DNA of 7,009 bases from Alphaproteobacteria bacterium (lineage in GTDB: Bacteria; Pseudomonadota; Alphaproteobacteria; UBA8366): positions 1 through 7,009 of the forward strand of contig JABJCS010000388.1 of assembly GCA_018665505.1 (NCBI GenBank), written 5' to 3'. The notes below the pieces were generated by a model, which saw only the letters and a list, made by a program, of their open reading frames with translations, was not told where the DNA came from and did not search any database. A program made the translations under genes and the position numbers. Below are positions 6,358 through 7,009 of this stretch, one piece after another. Position 1 is the stretch's first letter, and each line of letters opens with the position of its first letter.

Positions 6358-6923
6358 TCACAAAACAAGAAATATTCGAAGGCCTATATGGCGCTTGGCG
6401 GCTATTGCTCGGAGACCGGGGAGCCGTGGCGCTGTTCGACGACTCGGTTGCCGGGTTCTGGAAATCCTTCTTCGCCGCCATCTTGGTCTTGCCCATCTAT
6501 TTCGCGATGACCGCGATAGGGGCCATTGAATTCGATTCCTCGCGCAGCTTGCCGGCCATCGTGTTGATCGTATTGGAGTTCTATATAATCGCCTGGGTTA
6601 TGTGGCCGCTTATCATCAGCCATGTCCTTCCGGTAATCGACCGAGATGAAAAATTCACACTCTACGTTGTAGCCTACAATTGGATGAGCGCCGTCGGAGC
6701 CGGGCTGTTTTTTATTGCAGTCTTAGTGACGACCCTCTTGCCGATACCCGACGGTTTCGCCGCGTTGATCATGGTGGGCGCCCTGCTTGGCGTGCTTGCC
6801 TATCATGTGTTCATTGCTCACACGGCCTTGAGCATCTCAATCGGTGTCGCGATCAGCCTTACCGTTGCCGATTTCATCCTGCACGAGATCGTCCAGGGCG
6901 TGATGTTCGGCCGGCTGTCATGA
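6354..6923 (+). CDS. Small multi-pass membrane protein of unknown function, coupled to dapE
   Basis: 189 residues. A short soluble N-terminus (1-35) contains AWRLLLGDRGAVALFDDS at 14-31. About five hydrophobic segments follow, near 36-56, 67-90, 103-130, 134-153 and 156-178, with no signal peptide and a short C-terminal end. Charged residues are sparse and sit in the loops (for example DRDEK at 96-100). It is therefore very likely an inner-membrane protein. The ATG at 6354 overlaps the dapE stop in ATGA. The gene's own stop overlaps the next start in another ATGA, so the three genes are probably co-translated. The downstream gene begins with a clearly similar sequence, so this is one of a tandem paralog pair. 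I do not recognise a named family, and nothing indicates an enzyme or a transporter motif. Confidence 0.85.
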   Translation: MITKQEIFEGLYGAWRLLLGDRGAVALFDDSVAGFWKSFFAAILVLPIYFAMTAIGAIEFDSSRSLPAIVLIVLEFYIIAWVMWPLIISHVLPVIDRDEKFTLYVVAYNWMSAVGAGLFFIAVLVTTLLPIPDGFAALIMVGALLGVLAYHVFIAHTALSISIGVAISLTVADFILHEIVQGVMFGRLS

Positions 6924-7009
6924 AAACACCGAACGACAATATATGGGCGGCGTGGCGGCTTTTCCTGCGGGACCCGAACGCTCTCTCCACTTTCGACGGC
7001 AGTGCGGAA
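6920..7009 (+). CDS. Start of a second paralog of the dapE-linked membrane protein (3' end outside window)
   Basis: Thirty codons are visible before the window ends, with ATG at 6920 overlapping the preceding stop in ATGA. The peptide includes AWRLFLRDPNALSTFDGS at residues 11-28. This aligns without gaps to residues 14-31 of the preceding protein, with 10 of 18 identical (A-W-R-L, L, D, A, F-D, S). The preceding protein continues with a membrane segment after this motif, so the same is expected here. Function unknown. Confidence 0.75.
   Translation, partial: MKTPNDNIWAAWRLFLRDPNALSTFDGSAE

Overview
The window is GC-rich (roughly 60% by eye) and densely coded. Strong codon bias toward G/C third positions, the dap gene content, and two interspersed palindromic repeats of types common in Alphaproteobacteria suggest an alphaproteobacterium, perhaps Rhodospirillales-like. 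This is an inference from gene content and style. There is no rRNA or other marker gene to confirm it. No tRNA, rRNA, CRISPR array, transposase or phage gene was seen.

Left part (1-1885): the C-terminal tail of an unrecognised plus-strand gene (1-228) ends three bases from the stop of a convergent minus-strand M81 (MlrC-like) metallopeptidase gene (232-1740). A 145-base divergent intergenic region (1741-1885) separates that peptidase from a plus-strand FAD-dependent oxidoreductase of the fumarate reductase/TcuA flavoprotein family (1886-3298). The region holds a perfect 7-bp inverted repeat with a 13-base spacer, a candidate shared operator. Both genes have strong, nearly identical ribosome binding sites.

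Middle (3299-3834): a short palindromic repeat of the 'CCCTGAGCTTGTCGAAG' type, then a small cupin whose conserved N-terminal region can be read in frame but has no ATG, GTG or TTG. A Shine-Dalgarno-like GGAG sits exactly where that start should be, which suggests a lost start codon or a one-base error.

Right part (3835-7009): a lysine/diaminopimelate biosynthesis cluster, all plus strand. It runs dapD, a large 27-bp-arm inverted repeat, a GFA-family zinc protein, dapE, a five-helix membrane protein of unknown function, and the start of a second protein that resembles the first membrane protein. From the GFA gene onward the genes are joined by a 1-base gap and then two ATGA overlaps, so they are probably co-translated. 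DapD and DapE catalyse the N-succinylation and desuccinylation steps of the succinylase route to meso-diaminopimelate. No role for the GFA and membrane proteins in that pathway is known to me.

I found no clear new system. The best leads are the tandem membrane-protein paralogs coupled to dapE, the start-less cupin, and the divergent M81/flavoprotein pair with its candidate operator.
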